Part shown: in pieces, positions 1-5,199 of the stretch
Position numbering within the stretch: position 1 is the first letter of the stretch
Layout of the letters: each line of letters opens with the position of its first letter
Assembly: GCA_028285025.1 (NCBI GenBank)
Contig: JANQQH010000021.1
Coordinates: 1 to 5,364, forward strand
Direction: 5' to 3'
Source of the DNA: Hyphomicrobiaceae bacterium
GTDB lineage: Bacteria > Pseudomonadota > Alphaproteobacteria > Rhizobiales > HXMU1428-3
Length of the DNA: 5,364 nucleotides
Made by a program: the position numbers and the translations under genes
The notes under the pieces: model-generated
Told to the model about the DNA's origin: nothing
Databases searched by the model: none
Seen by the model: only the letters and a program-made list of their open reading frames with translations

Positions 1-43
1 CCTCTCCAGAGCAAACACAACTCACAAAGCAGGCTGTACAAAC

Positions 44-769
44 ATGGCAACAACAGCTTCCATTGCTCTCATAACTGGTGCAGGCAAACGCATAGGACAG
101 CACATCGCGCACGCGTTGGCCAAAGCTGGCTGGGACATTGCAGGTCATTATAACAACTCAAAAGAGGGCATTTCGCAGTTGGCCCAAGAGGTCGAAGCTG
201 CAGGTCGCCAGCTTTATCCCATTCAAGCTGATTTAAGCGATGAAAAGGCTGTCAATGCAATCTTGCCCGAAATAAAAGCCAATTTGGGCATGCCGTCTTT
301 GTTAATCAACAATGCTTCCCTGTTTGCAAAAGATGATATCACCACGCTAGAGAGTGCTCACTTCGATGCCCATATGGCCATCAACCTTAAAGCCCCGCTT
401 TTACTGGCAAGGGTTATGTCTGAAAACCTGCAAAGCAAAGGCAACATCATAAACATCACAGACCAGCGTGTCTTCAATCCGGGCCCTGATTTTATGACCT
501 ACACTTTGAGCAAAACGGGATTAGCCACAGCAACAAAAACACTCGCCCAGGCGCTCGCCCCAAATATTCGTGTTAACGCCATCGCCCCTGGCCCGGTGCT
601 ACAAAGCATTCACCAAAGCCCTCAAGAATTTGAAGTTGAATGCCAAACCACACCGCTTGGCCACGGCACCAGTTTAGATGAGATCGTCAAAGCCATTCAC
701 TTTATCTTGGAAACCCCTTCAATCACCGGCGAGACCATCCATTTAGATGGCGGTCAAAGGTTACTGTAA
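44..769 (+). CDS. folM: Short-chain dehydrogenase of the pteridine reductase / FolM type
   Basis: This 241-residue protein is a classical-length NAD(P)H-dependent Rossmann-fold reductase. The cofactor loop TGAGKRIG is at residues 11-18, NNAS at 89-92, structural Asn114, and the active-site Tyr153 and Lys157 lie in YTLSK. The position that is Ser in most short-chain dehydrogenases is Asp140 (NITDQR), exactly 13 residues before the Tyr. This Asp-Tyr-Lys triad and spacing are known from pteridine reductase PTR1 and are shared by FolM, the dihydromonapterin/dihydrofolate reductase. The HYNNS segment at 35-39 also resembles the NADPH-binding HYxxS of that group. The C-terminal TGETIHLDGGQRL is typical. 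The likely role is cytosolic reduction of dihydropterins in folate or monapterin metabolism. The exact substrate is inferred. Only 43 bases precede the start and no strong ribosome binding site is seen, but the start leaves a normal N-terminus just before the first strand. Confidence 0.87.
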   Translation: MATTASIALITGAGKRIGQHIAHALAKAGWDIAGHYNNSKEGISQLAQEVEAAGRQLYPIQADLSDEKAVNAILPEIKANLGMPSLLINNASLFAKDDITTLESAHFDAHMAINLKAPLLLARVMSENLQSKGNIINITDQRVFNPGPDFMTYTLSKTGLATATKTLAQALAPNIRVNAIAPGPVLQSIHQSPQEFEVECQTTPLGHGTSLDEIVKAIHFILETPSITGETIHLDGGQRLL

Positions 770-791
770 AAATGGCAAGTACCCGCGCACT

Positions 792-823
792 CCCCCTTAA
801 TCTCATCATGGTAATTAAGCGGG
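792..823. terminator. Hairpin between convergent genes, possible bidirectional terminator
   Basis: Arms 792-801 (CCCCCTTAAT) and 814-823 (ATTAAGCGGG) pair over 10 positions with one C-C mismatch around a 12-base loop. The hairpin sits in the 69-base gap between two converging genes, where a shared terminator is expected. Neither side has a good T-run, so a factor-independent role is uncertain. Confidence 0.35.
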
Positions 824-838
824 AAACCAGGCTCTATA

Positions 839-1114
839 TTAGGTCGTTTGCTGTTTTTGCAAACTCAACACAAAGCCAATAATCTCAGCAACGGCGGTGT
901 ATAATTCCACCGGGATTTCATCATCCACTTCAACCGCCCCAAGCGCTTGAGCAAGCAAAGGATTTTCTTTGATGAAAACCCCATTTTCACGCGCCGCTTC
1001 AATGATTTTTTCTGCCAACAAGCCTTGCCCCTTGGCAATCACAACCGGCGCTTCTGGCGCTTCATATTTTAGCGCCACAGCCTGTTTTGAAGTAGATGTA
1101 TCTTGTCCACTCAT
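839..1114 (-). CDS. FlhB C-terminal-domain homologue (FhlB/FlhX type)
   Basis: This 91-residue protein corresponds to the cytoplasmic export-switch domain of FlhB/EscU without the membrane part. Residues 11-30 (AVALKYEAPEAPVVIAKGQG) match the stretch that follows the NPTH autocleavage site in full FlhB. The family hallmarks ENPLLAQAL (50-58) and DEIPVELYTAVAEIIGFV (65-82) follow. The NPTH motif is absent and STSKQ occupies its place, so the protein resembles the already-cleaved C-terminal fragment. Such stand-alone homologues occur in many flagellated bacteria. In Helicobacter the equivalent FlhX can partly replace the FlhB C-terminal fragment. The start codon overlaps the fliK stop as ATGA, so translation is probably coupled. 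The product presumably acts at the flagellar type III export gate together with FliK, during the switch from hook to filament export. That role is inferred from family and context. Confidence 0.85.
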   Translation of the reverse strand: MSGQDTSTSKQAVALKYEAPEAPVVIAKGQGLLAEKIIEAARENGVFIKENPLLAQALGAVEVDDEIPVELYTAVAEIIGFVLSLQKQQTT

Positions 1115-2457
1115 ATCTGCTCATCCATATGGTCGGGTCCAGGCTCTTCAATCGGAACAGAACCATGACGGACAAAAATCCCACCAACCACAAAACCTGT
1201 GGCCTCAAGCCGCTCTTCTAAGACAGGCAAAGTTTCTTGAATGCGCCCAGCAATCTCATCTCGCTCCGCCCAAAGGCCAAGCCGCACCACATCCAAACGC
1301 AAACTCATTTCAGCATAAACAGCCCCCGTTTCTTCCGTTTCAAGAGAGAAGCGAACCCCATAGCCCTTTTCAGTTTCTCCCTCTTGGGTTGGATGACCAT
1401 CACGGTCTAAAAACAATGAAATCTGACCCTGACGCTGCCCATCTGAAGCGCCCAAATCAAGCGTTATATCGGCAGGTCGTTGTGGCAAGCCTTTAATCTC
1501 TTGCACCTCTTCAACCGCTTGCCCAATCGCTTTGTAAGAGGCATTAACAGTCTCCGGGCCTGGGCGCAAAGCCCCACCACCAGTTTGCCCACCCGTTGCT
1601 AAGCGAGCCCCACCGTGTTTTTCAAGCCCCGCCCCTTTATAGGCCGGCGCACGGTTGCCATCTTCTTTTTTAATCACCTCAGGCAACACCTCTGCAACAG
1701 CCCGAATAAGAGCCGTGGTGGTGGTTTGTGTGGCCAGAATGGGAGATACAGAAAGAGAGGTCGGGCCCAGGCTTTGGACCCCAGAAGCTGGCGAGTTAGC
1801 GCCCGCCAGGGCATTCGTTGCCAGGCCCTTAGCAACAGGAATAGCATTTTGCCCAGTCGGTAAAGGTGCCGTTTTTAACCCAGGTGGAGGGGGGGTGGCA
1901 GACGGAATACCAGCCGCATTGCCCTTACCAGCCTGCCCATCAACAGGTAAGGGGGCGCCTTTGGCAGCCACACTTTGTTGCTGAGCCCCTTGGTGCCCTT
2001 GCCCCTTTGTTCCGGGCGGCGCTTGTATCAAACTGTTTTGAGACAAAGTTTGAGCAGGCGGCCCACCGGCCCGGCCAGCAGCAACACCTTGTTGTGCAAC
2101 TTGCCCCCTTATATCTGTGCCAGCAGATACAGCTTTGCCCACCACTTCTTTAGCAGGCGCTTGCACAAACCGCAAAGCAGACCCAACCTGTTCAAATTTA
2201 AGCTGAAACACATCGCCCGCCTTAAGCGGCAAAGAAGACTTCACATCCAATTGCAAACCGGCCACTTGAACTTGCGCCCGCCCATTGGCCTGTCCATGCA
2301 GCACTTGCACTGTGTGCGGCTTGGCGGTGTTCAAGGCCAATAATTTGGTGAGCAAGTCTTGCGTCTTGTGCAACACATTCAGCGTCAGCGGGCCAGCGGT
2401 CCCTGTCGGATTATGGCCGCTCACAGCAGCCTGCACTTGCGTTAGCGAAACGGCCAT
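1111..2457 (-). CDS. fliK: Flagellar hook-length control protein FliK
   Basis: The protein has 448 residues, a usual FliK length. An N-terminal part (about 1-110) contains a strand-rich segment around QANGRAQVQVAGLQLDVKS. A long low-complexity linker (about 110-260) is rich in Ala, Gly, Pro and Gln, as expected of the extended 'ruler' region. The C-terminal domain (about 329-432) fits the Flg_hook family, with strands such as ITLDLGAS, GVRFSLETEETGAVYAE and TGFVVGGIFVRHG. FliK is secreted through the flagellar export apparatus, measures hook length and triggers the FlhB specificity switch. The downstream FlhB-like gene overlapping by four bases supports the call. I prefer the ATG at 2457, which has AAAGGA nine bases upstream, over an upstream in-frame TTG at 2490 that has no ribosome binding site and would add 11 residues. 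The sequence identity is likely low, so the call rests on architecture plus neighbour. Confidence 0.85.
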   Translation of the reverse strand: MAVSLTQVQAAVSGHNPTGTAGPLTLNVLHKTQDLLTKLLALNTAKPHTVQVLHGQANGRAQVQVAGLQLDVKSSLPLKAGDVFQLKFEQVGSALRFVQAPAKEVVGKAVSAGTDIRGQVAQQGVAAGRAGGPPAQTLSQNSLIQAPPGTKGQGHQGAQQQSVAAKGAPLPVDGQAGKGNAAGIPSATPPPPGLKTAPLPTGQNAIPVAKGLATNALAGANSPASGVQSLGPTSLSVSPILATQTTTTALIRAVAEVLPEVIKKEDGNRAPAYKGAGLEKHGGARLATGGQTGGGALRPGPETVNASYKAIGQAVEEVQEIKGLPQRPADITLDLGASDGQRQGQISLFLDRDGHPTQEGETEKGYGVRFSLETEETGAVYAEMSLRLDVVRLGLWAERDEIAGRIQETLPVLEERLEATGFVVGGIFVRHGSVPIEEPGPDHMDEQI

Positions 2458-2499
2458 AGCACCAAATCCTTTGGCTAAAGCACAATCCAATCGTAAGTG

Positions 2500-2528
2500 T
2501 AATCAGGATCGGAAAAATTGTGCGTCAA
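2500..2528 (-). promoter_or_regulatory. Weak candidate promoter for fliK
   Basis: On the minus strand TTGACG (2528-2523) is a good -35 element. At 17 bases spacing lies TGATTA (2505-2500), a poor -10 match. The position, about 45 bases upstream of the chosen fliK start, is suitable. Support comes mainly from the -35 element. Confidence 0.25.
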
Positions 2529-2537
2529 AATAAGTTG

Positions 2538-2580
2538 TTAGAGCATTCCATAATATCAATTAGGATGGATTATGCTCTAA
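2538..2580. repeat. Palindromic repeat-like element between fliK and the 48-codon gene
   Basis: TTAGAGCAT (2538-2546) and ATGCTCTAA (2572-2580) are a perfect 9-base inverted pair. Inner CCAT (2548-2551) and ATGG (2565-2568) extend the stem after a 1-versus-3 base bulge. Dyads built on GAGCAT...ATGCTC resemble short dispersed palindromes common between alphaproteobacterial genes. It could also end transcription of the 48-codon gene, since minus-strand CAACTTATTTT follows the stem, but the T-run is interrupted. It lies just upstream of the candidate fliK -35. Confidence 0.5.
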
Positions 2581-2619
2581 GTGTTAACAAATCGCTGCAA
2601 CAAGTTTAACGCGAGGAAT

Positions 2620-2634
2620 TTAAGGTTTCATTAA
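2620..2634. promoter_or_regulatory. Candidate CtrA-type binding box TTAA-N7-TTAA
   Basis: TTAAGGTTTCATTAA at 2620-2634 matches the two-half-site TTAA-N7-TTAA consensus of the alphaproteobacterial cell-cycle and motility regulator CtrA. Two further TTAA tetramers lie at 2606-2609 and 2584-2587. The box is about 165 bases upstream of fliK and overlaps the stop codon of the 48-codon gene. Flagellar genes are common CtrA targets in this class. The motif is short and the region AT-rich, so chance occurrence is possible. Confidence 0.35.
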
Positions 2635-2777
2635 GAAACAACCGCCTGCAAACACTGCGGACCGTCATAAAAATTAGCCCCCTTGGCACCTTCAACCCCA
2701 ACCGCTGGGGCGTGCATGATATGCGCGGCAATTGCCCGATGAGAATTTTGTGCGGCGGGGGCTGGACCAGTGGTCAT
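2631..2777 (-). CDS. Small protein of 48 residues, unknown function
   Basis: I do not recognise this protein. The case for a real gene is its expression signals. The 8-base Shine-Dalgarno GGAGGTGA (2792-2785) matches the 16S rRNA tail perfectly and sits seven bases before the ATG. A promoter TTGACC-N17-GACAAT lies about 50 bases further up. The peptide starts MTTGPAPAAQ, has a middle part rich in Ala, His and Gly, and ends AKGANFYDGPQCLQAVVS with a single Cys at residue 42. There is no signal peptide or membrane segment, so it should be cytosolic. It is transcribed in the same direction as fliK, 173 bases upstream of it, and could share a transcript or a motility role, but nothing shows this directly. 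It is more GC-rich than the DNA on either side, as expected of a coding segment. Confidence 0.6.
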   Translation of the reverse strand: MTTGPAPAAQNSHRAIAAHIMHAPAVGVEGAKGANFYDGPQCLQAVVS

Positions 2778-2784
2778 GAGAGTC

Positions 2785-2792
2785 TCACCTCC
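2785..2792 (-). promoter_or_regulatory. Very strong Shine-Dalgarno of the 48-codon gene
   Basis: The minus strand reads GGAGGTGA here, a full eight-base complement to the 16S rRNA 3' end. Its seven-base spacing to the ATG at 2777 fixes the start of the small gene and predicts high translation. Confidence 0.65.
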
Positions 2793-2825
2793 GGGGACAG
2801 GATTTAGATGTAAGCCAATAATCGC

Positions 2826-2854
2826 ATTGTCATGTATGGGTTGTGGGTGGTCAA
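2826..2854 (-). promoter_or_regulatory. Housekeeping-type promoter of the 48-codon gene
   Basis: On the minus strand TTGACC (2854-2849; 5 of 6 to TTGACA) is followed after exactly 17 bases by GACAAT (2831-2826; 4 of 6 to TATAAT). Transcription would start near 2819, giving a leader of about 42 bases that contains the strong ribosome binding site. Confidence 0.5.
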
Positions 2855-2870
2855 AGACTTAGAATAAGAA

Positions 2871-2953
2871 AGAATGATCGCGCCAAGCTTTTAAACATCG
2901 GTTGAAATTAAGAATATTCAGCCTGTGAACAAAGCTTGGCGCGATCCTATTCT
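2871..2953. repeat. Long nested inverted repeat, structured hairpin
   Basis: GATCGCGCCAAGCTTT (2876-2891) is repeated in perfect inverted form at 2931-2946. After a two-base bulge the stem continues for five more pairs (AGAAT 2871-2875 with ATTCT 2949-2953). Inside the 39-base loop, GGTTGAA (2900-2906) pairs with TTCAGCC (2917-2923), with one G-U pair, to make a second hairpin. On the minus strand it follows the cysteine-rich gene by 27 bases and is followed by a T-rich stretch, so it may terminate that gene. The stem is much longer and the loop larger than in an ordinary intrinsic terminator. A small non-coding RNA or a miniature mobile element is an alternative. No target-site duplication is visible. 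Confidence 0.7.
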
Positions 2954-2979
2954 ATCATCATAAGAAGTTTGCTATTCAA

Positions 2980-3270
2980 TTAATGGCAAGATTTTGCAGG
3001 TGGGTTTTTTGTACAATCGAGAGAGCAGCTTTTACCTTCAGGGCACGTCCAACTCCCCACAGATTGACCGTTGCAACTGCCACTACAAGTGGTTTTTCCT
3101 TTTGCCGAACTAAAGCCCGCCATAAACCCATTTTCAACGCCCATGCTTGTGAGAAATCCGTGTCCTGGAATTTGAACTTTATTTAAACTGTGAATTTTTT
3201 TGTCTGCGGCAAAGGCAATGTTGGACATAGTTACGCAAAGTAGTAAAGAAAACATGCATATGTATTTCAT
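2980..3270 (-). CDS. Small secreted cysteine-rich protein, unknown function
   Basis: I do not recognise the family. From the chosen ATG the protein has 96 residues. Residues 1-22 form a typical signal peptide: MKYI, a hydrophobic core, and AFAA before D23, so export to the periplasm or outside is expected. The mature part of about 74 residues has a Gly-rich middle and a C-terminal region with six Cys (62, 66, 76, 82, 86, 95). These form two copies of CSxxC-x8/9-C, suggesting three disulfides or a metal-binding fold. An in-frame ATG nine bases upstream (3279) directly abuts the AGG of the ribosome binding site, so the ATG at 3270, nine bases from AGG, is the better start. The gene appears to stand alone, with a large hairpin after its stop and a very AT-rich upstream region. 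Confidence 0.6.
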   Translation of the reverse strand: MKYICMFSLLLCVTMSNIAFAADKKIHSLNKVQIPGHGFLTSMGVENGFMAGFSSAKGKTTCSGSCNGQSVGSWTCPEGKSCSLDCTKNPPAKSCH

Positions 3271-3279
3271 GTGTATCAT

Positions 3280-3430
3280 CCTATTAAGTTAAGTAAAAAA
3301 TGAATTGTTTTATTTAAATTTGCTATTTTTGTGGTTTTTTCATGAAATTTAATCAGTGTAGGGATTGTGTTTTTTTGGTAAATATGAAGTATATATTTGG
3401 TTTTTTCTATAGTCAGGCTTGTCACCTAAA
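3280..3430. other. AT-rich intergenic segment, no gene seen
   Basis: This stretch between two divergent genes is strikingly AT-rich, with runs of T or A of six to seven, unlike the surrounding coding DNA. It must hold the promoter of the leftward cysteine-rich gene, but no clear -35/-10 pair can be singled out. The following 140 bases (3431-3573) are of normal composition and carry the leader of the next gene. No good promoter could be identified there either. Confidence 0.4.
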
Positions 3431-3573
3431 AGAACAGAAACATTGGCTTTTCTCAGTCATTTTTGATAAGACCAGGGCGAGATGAGCTATCCGTCAATAG
3501 GTGGCGATGTTTTGCAAAATTCACTCTTTTCAACAATGAAATATGTTGGCCTTAGAGATATTAAGAGAGATGT

Positions 3574-3786
3574 ATGAGCCCGAAATCAACAGACAAATCC
3601 CCTTTCATCGCCGCAGCGATCATCATGGCCGTCCTGATGGGCAGCTATTTCTTCATGCCGCCCTTGTTGCTAGCACTTGCCCAGGTCAATGAATATCTCG
3701 CCTATGGGGTGGGCGCTTTATTTATAGTCTCATTCTTTGCCATTTTTTGGCTGCGGGCGCGCTATCAAAAGAGGCGAGACCAGTAA
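3574..3786 (+). CDS. Small two-helix inner-membrane protein, unknown function
   Basis: This 70-residue protein has a short polar N-terminus (MSPKSTDKSP) and a hydrophobic segment at about 11-36. A short linker (VNEYLAY) and a second hydrophobic segment at about 43-60 follow. The C-terminus is strongly basic (RARYQKRRDQ), which by the positive-inside rule points to a cytoplasmic tail and probably both termini inside. A purine-rich AAGAGAG lies upstream of the ATG as ribosome binding site. The gene stands alone, with a probable terminator 50 bases after its stop, so it is not part of the B12-controlled unit downstream. Length, membrane layout and codon use look like a real gene. The family is not recognised and no enzymatic motif is present. 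Confidence 0.6.
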   Translation: MSPKSTDKSPFIAAAIIMAVLMGSYFFMPPLLLALAQVNEYLAYGVGALFIVSFFAIFWLRARYQKRRDQ

Positions 3787-3835
3787 AGTTACATGAAGTG
3801 CCCGAACGGTGCAGAATAAATCTTTAATTGATCAT

Positions 3836-3866
3836 GGGTAGCAAAAACGCTTCCCCTTTTTATTTT
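3836..3866 (+). terminator. Probable intrinsic terminator of the small membrane-protein gene
   Basis: GGGTAGC (3836-3842) and GCTTCCC (3849-3855) pair over seven positions with one T-T mismatch around an AAAAAC loop. CTTTTTATTTT follows. Position and T-run suit an intrinsic terminator that separates the upstream gene from the riboswitch transcript. Confidence 0.6.
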
Positions 3867-3934
3867 GTCACCAGGACCTAAGTCTCTGTTAATAGAAAAC
3901 TAAAACGGCTAATTCAAACGCAGAAAAATTTATC

Positions 3935-3963
3935 TTGTCATTCTACGGCACTTTAAGTACGTT
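3935..3963 (+). promoter_or_regulatory. Candidate promoter of the riboswitch transcript
   Basis: TTGTCA (3935-3940) and TACGTT (3958-3963) are separated by 17 bases. The -35 is good (5 of 6) and the -10 mediocre. The predicted start, about 3969-3971, coincides with the first base of the riboswitch closing stem, which adds support. Confidence 0.4.
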
Positions 3964-3968
3964 ACACC

Positions 3969-4170
3969 AACTTGGTGCCTTGAGCCTATAGGACGAACCT
4001 AAAAGACAAGGCTAATACGGGAACCCGGTGCGCTGCAAACAATAGCAAAGCAAATCCGGGGCTGTCCTCGCAACTGTAAACGGTTGGCACACTCAATATA
4101 CCACTGGCCTTATCAAGCTGGGAAGGTGAGTTAGTTGCCCATAACCGTAAGCCAGAAGACCTGCCAAGTT
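3969..4170 (+). promoter_or_regulatory. Cobalamin (vitamin B12) riboswitch
   Basis: The conserved blocks of the B12-binding RNA are present in order: TTGGTGCC near 3973-3980, GGGAACCCGGTG near 4019-4030, AATCCGGGGCTGTCC and CGCAACTGTAA (4053-4079), then AAGCCAGAAGACCTGCC (4149-4165). The outer stem closes with AACTTGG (3969-3975) against CCAAGTT (4164-4170). Adenosyl- or other cobalamin binding represses the downstream genes in known members. The expression platform is less clear. A small hairpin AGGGG/CCCCT (4189-4193 with 4201-4205) ends just before the ribosome binding site of the following 36-codon frame, which suggests control of translation start there. The cobalamin-binding core itself is certain by sequence. 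Confidence 0.95.
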
Positions 4171-4220
4171 ATTATTATTTCCATTACCAGGGGCGGGCGA
4201 CCCCTTAAAGGAGTGTGAAC

Positions 4221-4331
4221 ATGTCTTTGAAGATAGTCTCTTGCCAAAGTCCGTTTAGATGCAGCGATTCCAAAATATCTAATCCGCTAAATAGCTTTTT
4301 CCTAACCCGCGTTCTGATCAAAAAGGTCTGA
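4221..4331 (+). CDS. 36-codon reading frame directly after the riboswitch (leader peptide or gene remnant)
   Basis: AAAGGAG (4207-4213) stands seven bases before an ATG that opens a 36-residue frame beginning MSLKIVSCQSPFRC and ending LIKKV. The start site is exactly where a riboswitch-controlled gene should begin. The peptide has two Cys (8, 14), is fairly basic and polar, and has no clear membrane helix or known motif. It could be a small leader peptide, a genuine small metal-related protein, or the stub of a longer gene lost by deletion or frameshift. Reading on past the TGA gives only about ten more codons before another stop, so a single simple readthrough does not restore a gene. Within it, AGCGATT/AATCCGCT (4263-4288) plus TTTTT at 4296-4300 faintly resembles a terminator. 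Whether it is translated is uncertain, but its ribosome binding site is as good as that of the ATPase gene. Confidence 0.4.
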   Translation: MSLKIVSCQSPFRCSDSKISNPLNSFFLTRVLIKKV

Positions 4332-4416
4332 GCAGCTATTGTTTGCCACCTTGTACCGCTCTGATCATAGAGAACTCAGTGCATAAACACAGATCGATTA
4401 ATTCCTAGGATAAGCT

Positions 4417-5199
4417 ATGCCACTCCAAGCCTGCCAGCTCGCACTTGGTTATGCGGGTGAACCGCTCATTAAATCCGTTTCTTTTCAGATTGAACCCGGT
4501 GAGATCCTTGCCGTCGTAGGCCATAATGGATCGGGTAAATCAACGCTTGCAAAAACCCTTTTAGGTGTGATCCCCCCTATCAGTGGAACACTTGAATGGC
4601 CGCAGGGAAGGCCGCGCTCAATTGCATATTTGGGCCAGCGAACGGAATTTGATCGACGCTTTCCAATCCGGGTTCGTGATCTGGCGGCAATGGGCGCATG
4701 GTCCAGGCAAGGCTTATTTGGCTGGGCGAAGGCTCAGAACCAAGATCTGGTCGAGGCGGCTTTGCAACGAACCAACATCGCCCATATCGCGGACCAACCG
4801 CTACATGTTTTATCGGCAGGCCAGTTACAACGCGCTTTGTTCTCACGCGCCATCGTGCAGGATTCGCCTTTGATTGTGCTTGATGAGCCTTTTACAGCAA
4901 TCGACCAAACAACAGAGGCAGATCTTTTGGGGTTGATAGACGATTGGGCCGCACAAGGTAGTGCCATCATTCTTGTCTTACATGATCTTTCTGCCGTCCT
5001 GAAGCATTGTTCCAAAGCACTGCTCCTGGGCAAAAACGAAGCATTATTTGGGGTGCCACAAGAGGTGCTAACACCGTCTAACCTTGTCAAATACGGGTAT
5101 CTTTCTCAAAGCCAAGCGGGCTGGATAGAGACGATGTATACCAACAAAGAGCAAGCAAACGTAACAAACATGAAAGGTGAAGGAGAGGCCCATGTTTGA
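4417..5199 (+). CDS. Metal-type ABC transporter ATP-binding protein (ZnuC/AztA-like)
   Basis: This 260-residue ATPase has all nucleotide-binding elements: Tyr12 as A-loop, Walker A GHNGSGKST (35-43), Q-loop Gln74, signature LSAGQ (132-136), Walker B LIVLDEP (152-158), D-loop AID (161-163) and switch His189. The segment EFDRRFPIRVRDLAAMGAW (77-95) is typical of the zinc/manganese/iron ATPase subfamily that partners ABC-3 permeases. The last 20 or so residues (from about 240) are a polar tail beyond the usual core. AGGA lies six bases before the ATG. The permease gene overlaps the end by eight bases. The protein powers import of a divalent metal at the inner membrane. The upstream B12 riboswitch suggests cobalt, or a metal needed when B12 is scarce, but the ATPase sequence alone cannot tell the substrate. 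No Zur-like palindrome was found upstream. Confidence 0.9.
   Translation: MPLQACQLALGYAGEPLIKSVSFQIEPGEILAVVGHNGSGKSTLAKTLLGVIPPISGTLEWPQGRPRSIAYLGQRTEFDRRFPIRVRDLAAMGAWSRQGLFGWAKAQNQDLVEAALQRTNIAHIADQPLHVLSAGQLQRALFSRAIVQDSPLIVLDEPFTAIDQTTEADLLGLIDDWAAQGSAIILVLHDLSAVLKHCSKALLLGKNEALFGVPQEVLTPSNLVKYGYLSQSQAGWIETMYTNKEQANVTNMKGEGEAHV

Noticed and set aside
2458..2490. Upstream TTG start of fliK (11 extra residues)
   Set aside because: No ribosome binding site precedes the TTG, whereas AAAGGA precedes the ATG at 2457.
969..2533. Several plus-strand open frames opposite the flagellar genes
   Set aside because: They are antisense shadows of fliK and the FlhB-like gene, with low-complexity, Cys/Pro/His-rich translations and no family resemblance.
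2876..2946. Insertion sequence ends
   Set aside because: There is no transposase between the arms (39-base spacer) and no flanking direct duplication, so an IS call is not supported. It is kept only as an inverted repeat.
2983..3186. Plus-strand 67-codon frame opposite the cysteine-rich gene
   Set aside because: Its reverse complement encodes a protein with a clear signal peptide and ribosome binding site. The plus frame has neither.
3500..3560. Promoter for the small membrane-protein gene (TTGCAA ... TATGTT)
   Set aside because: The spacing is 24 bases, too long for a housekeeping promoter.
4313..4367. Direct repeat TCTGATCA at 4313-4320 and 4360-4367
   Set aside because: Only eight bases, containing a palindromic TGATCA. 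Could be a paired operator, but too short to separate from chance.
4339..4372. Possible promoter just upstream of the ATPase (TTGTTT/TTGCCA with downstream AT-rich hexamers)
   Set aside because: No -10 of acceptable match at 16-18 base spacing.
4580..5090. Extra frames on both strands inside the ABC ATPase gene
   Set aside because: The ATPase frame carries all the expected motifs. The others are shadows.
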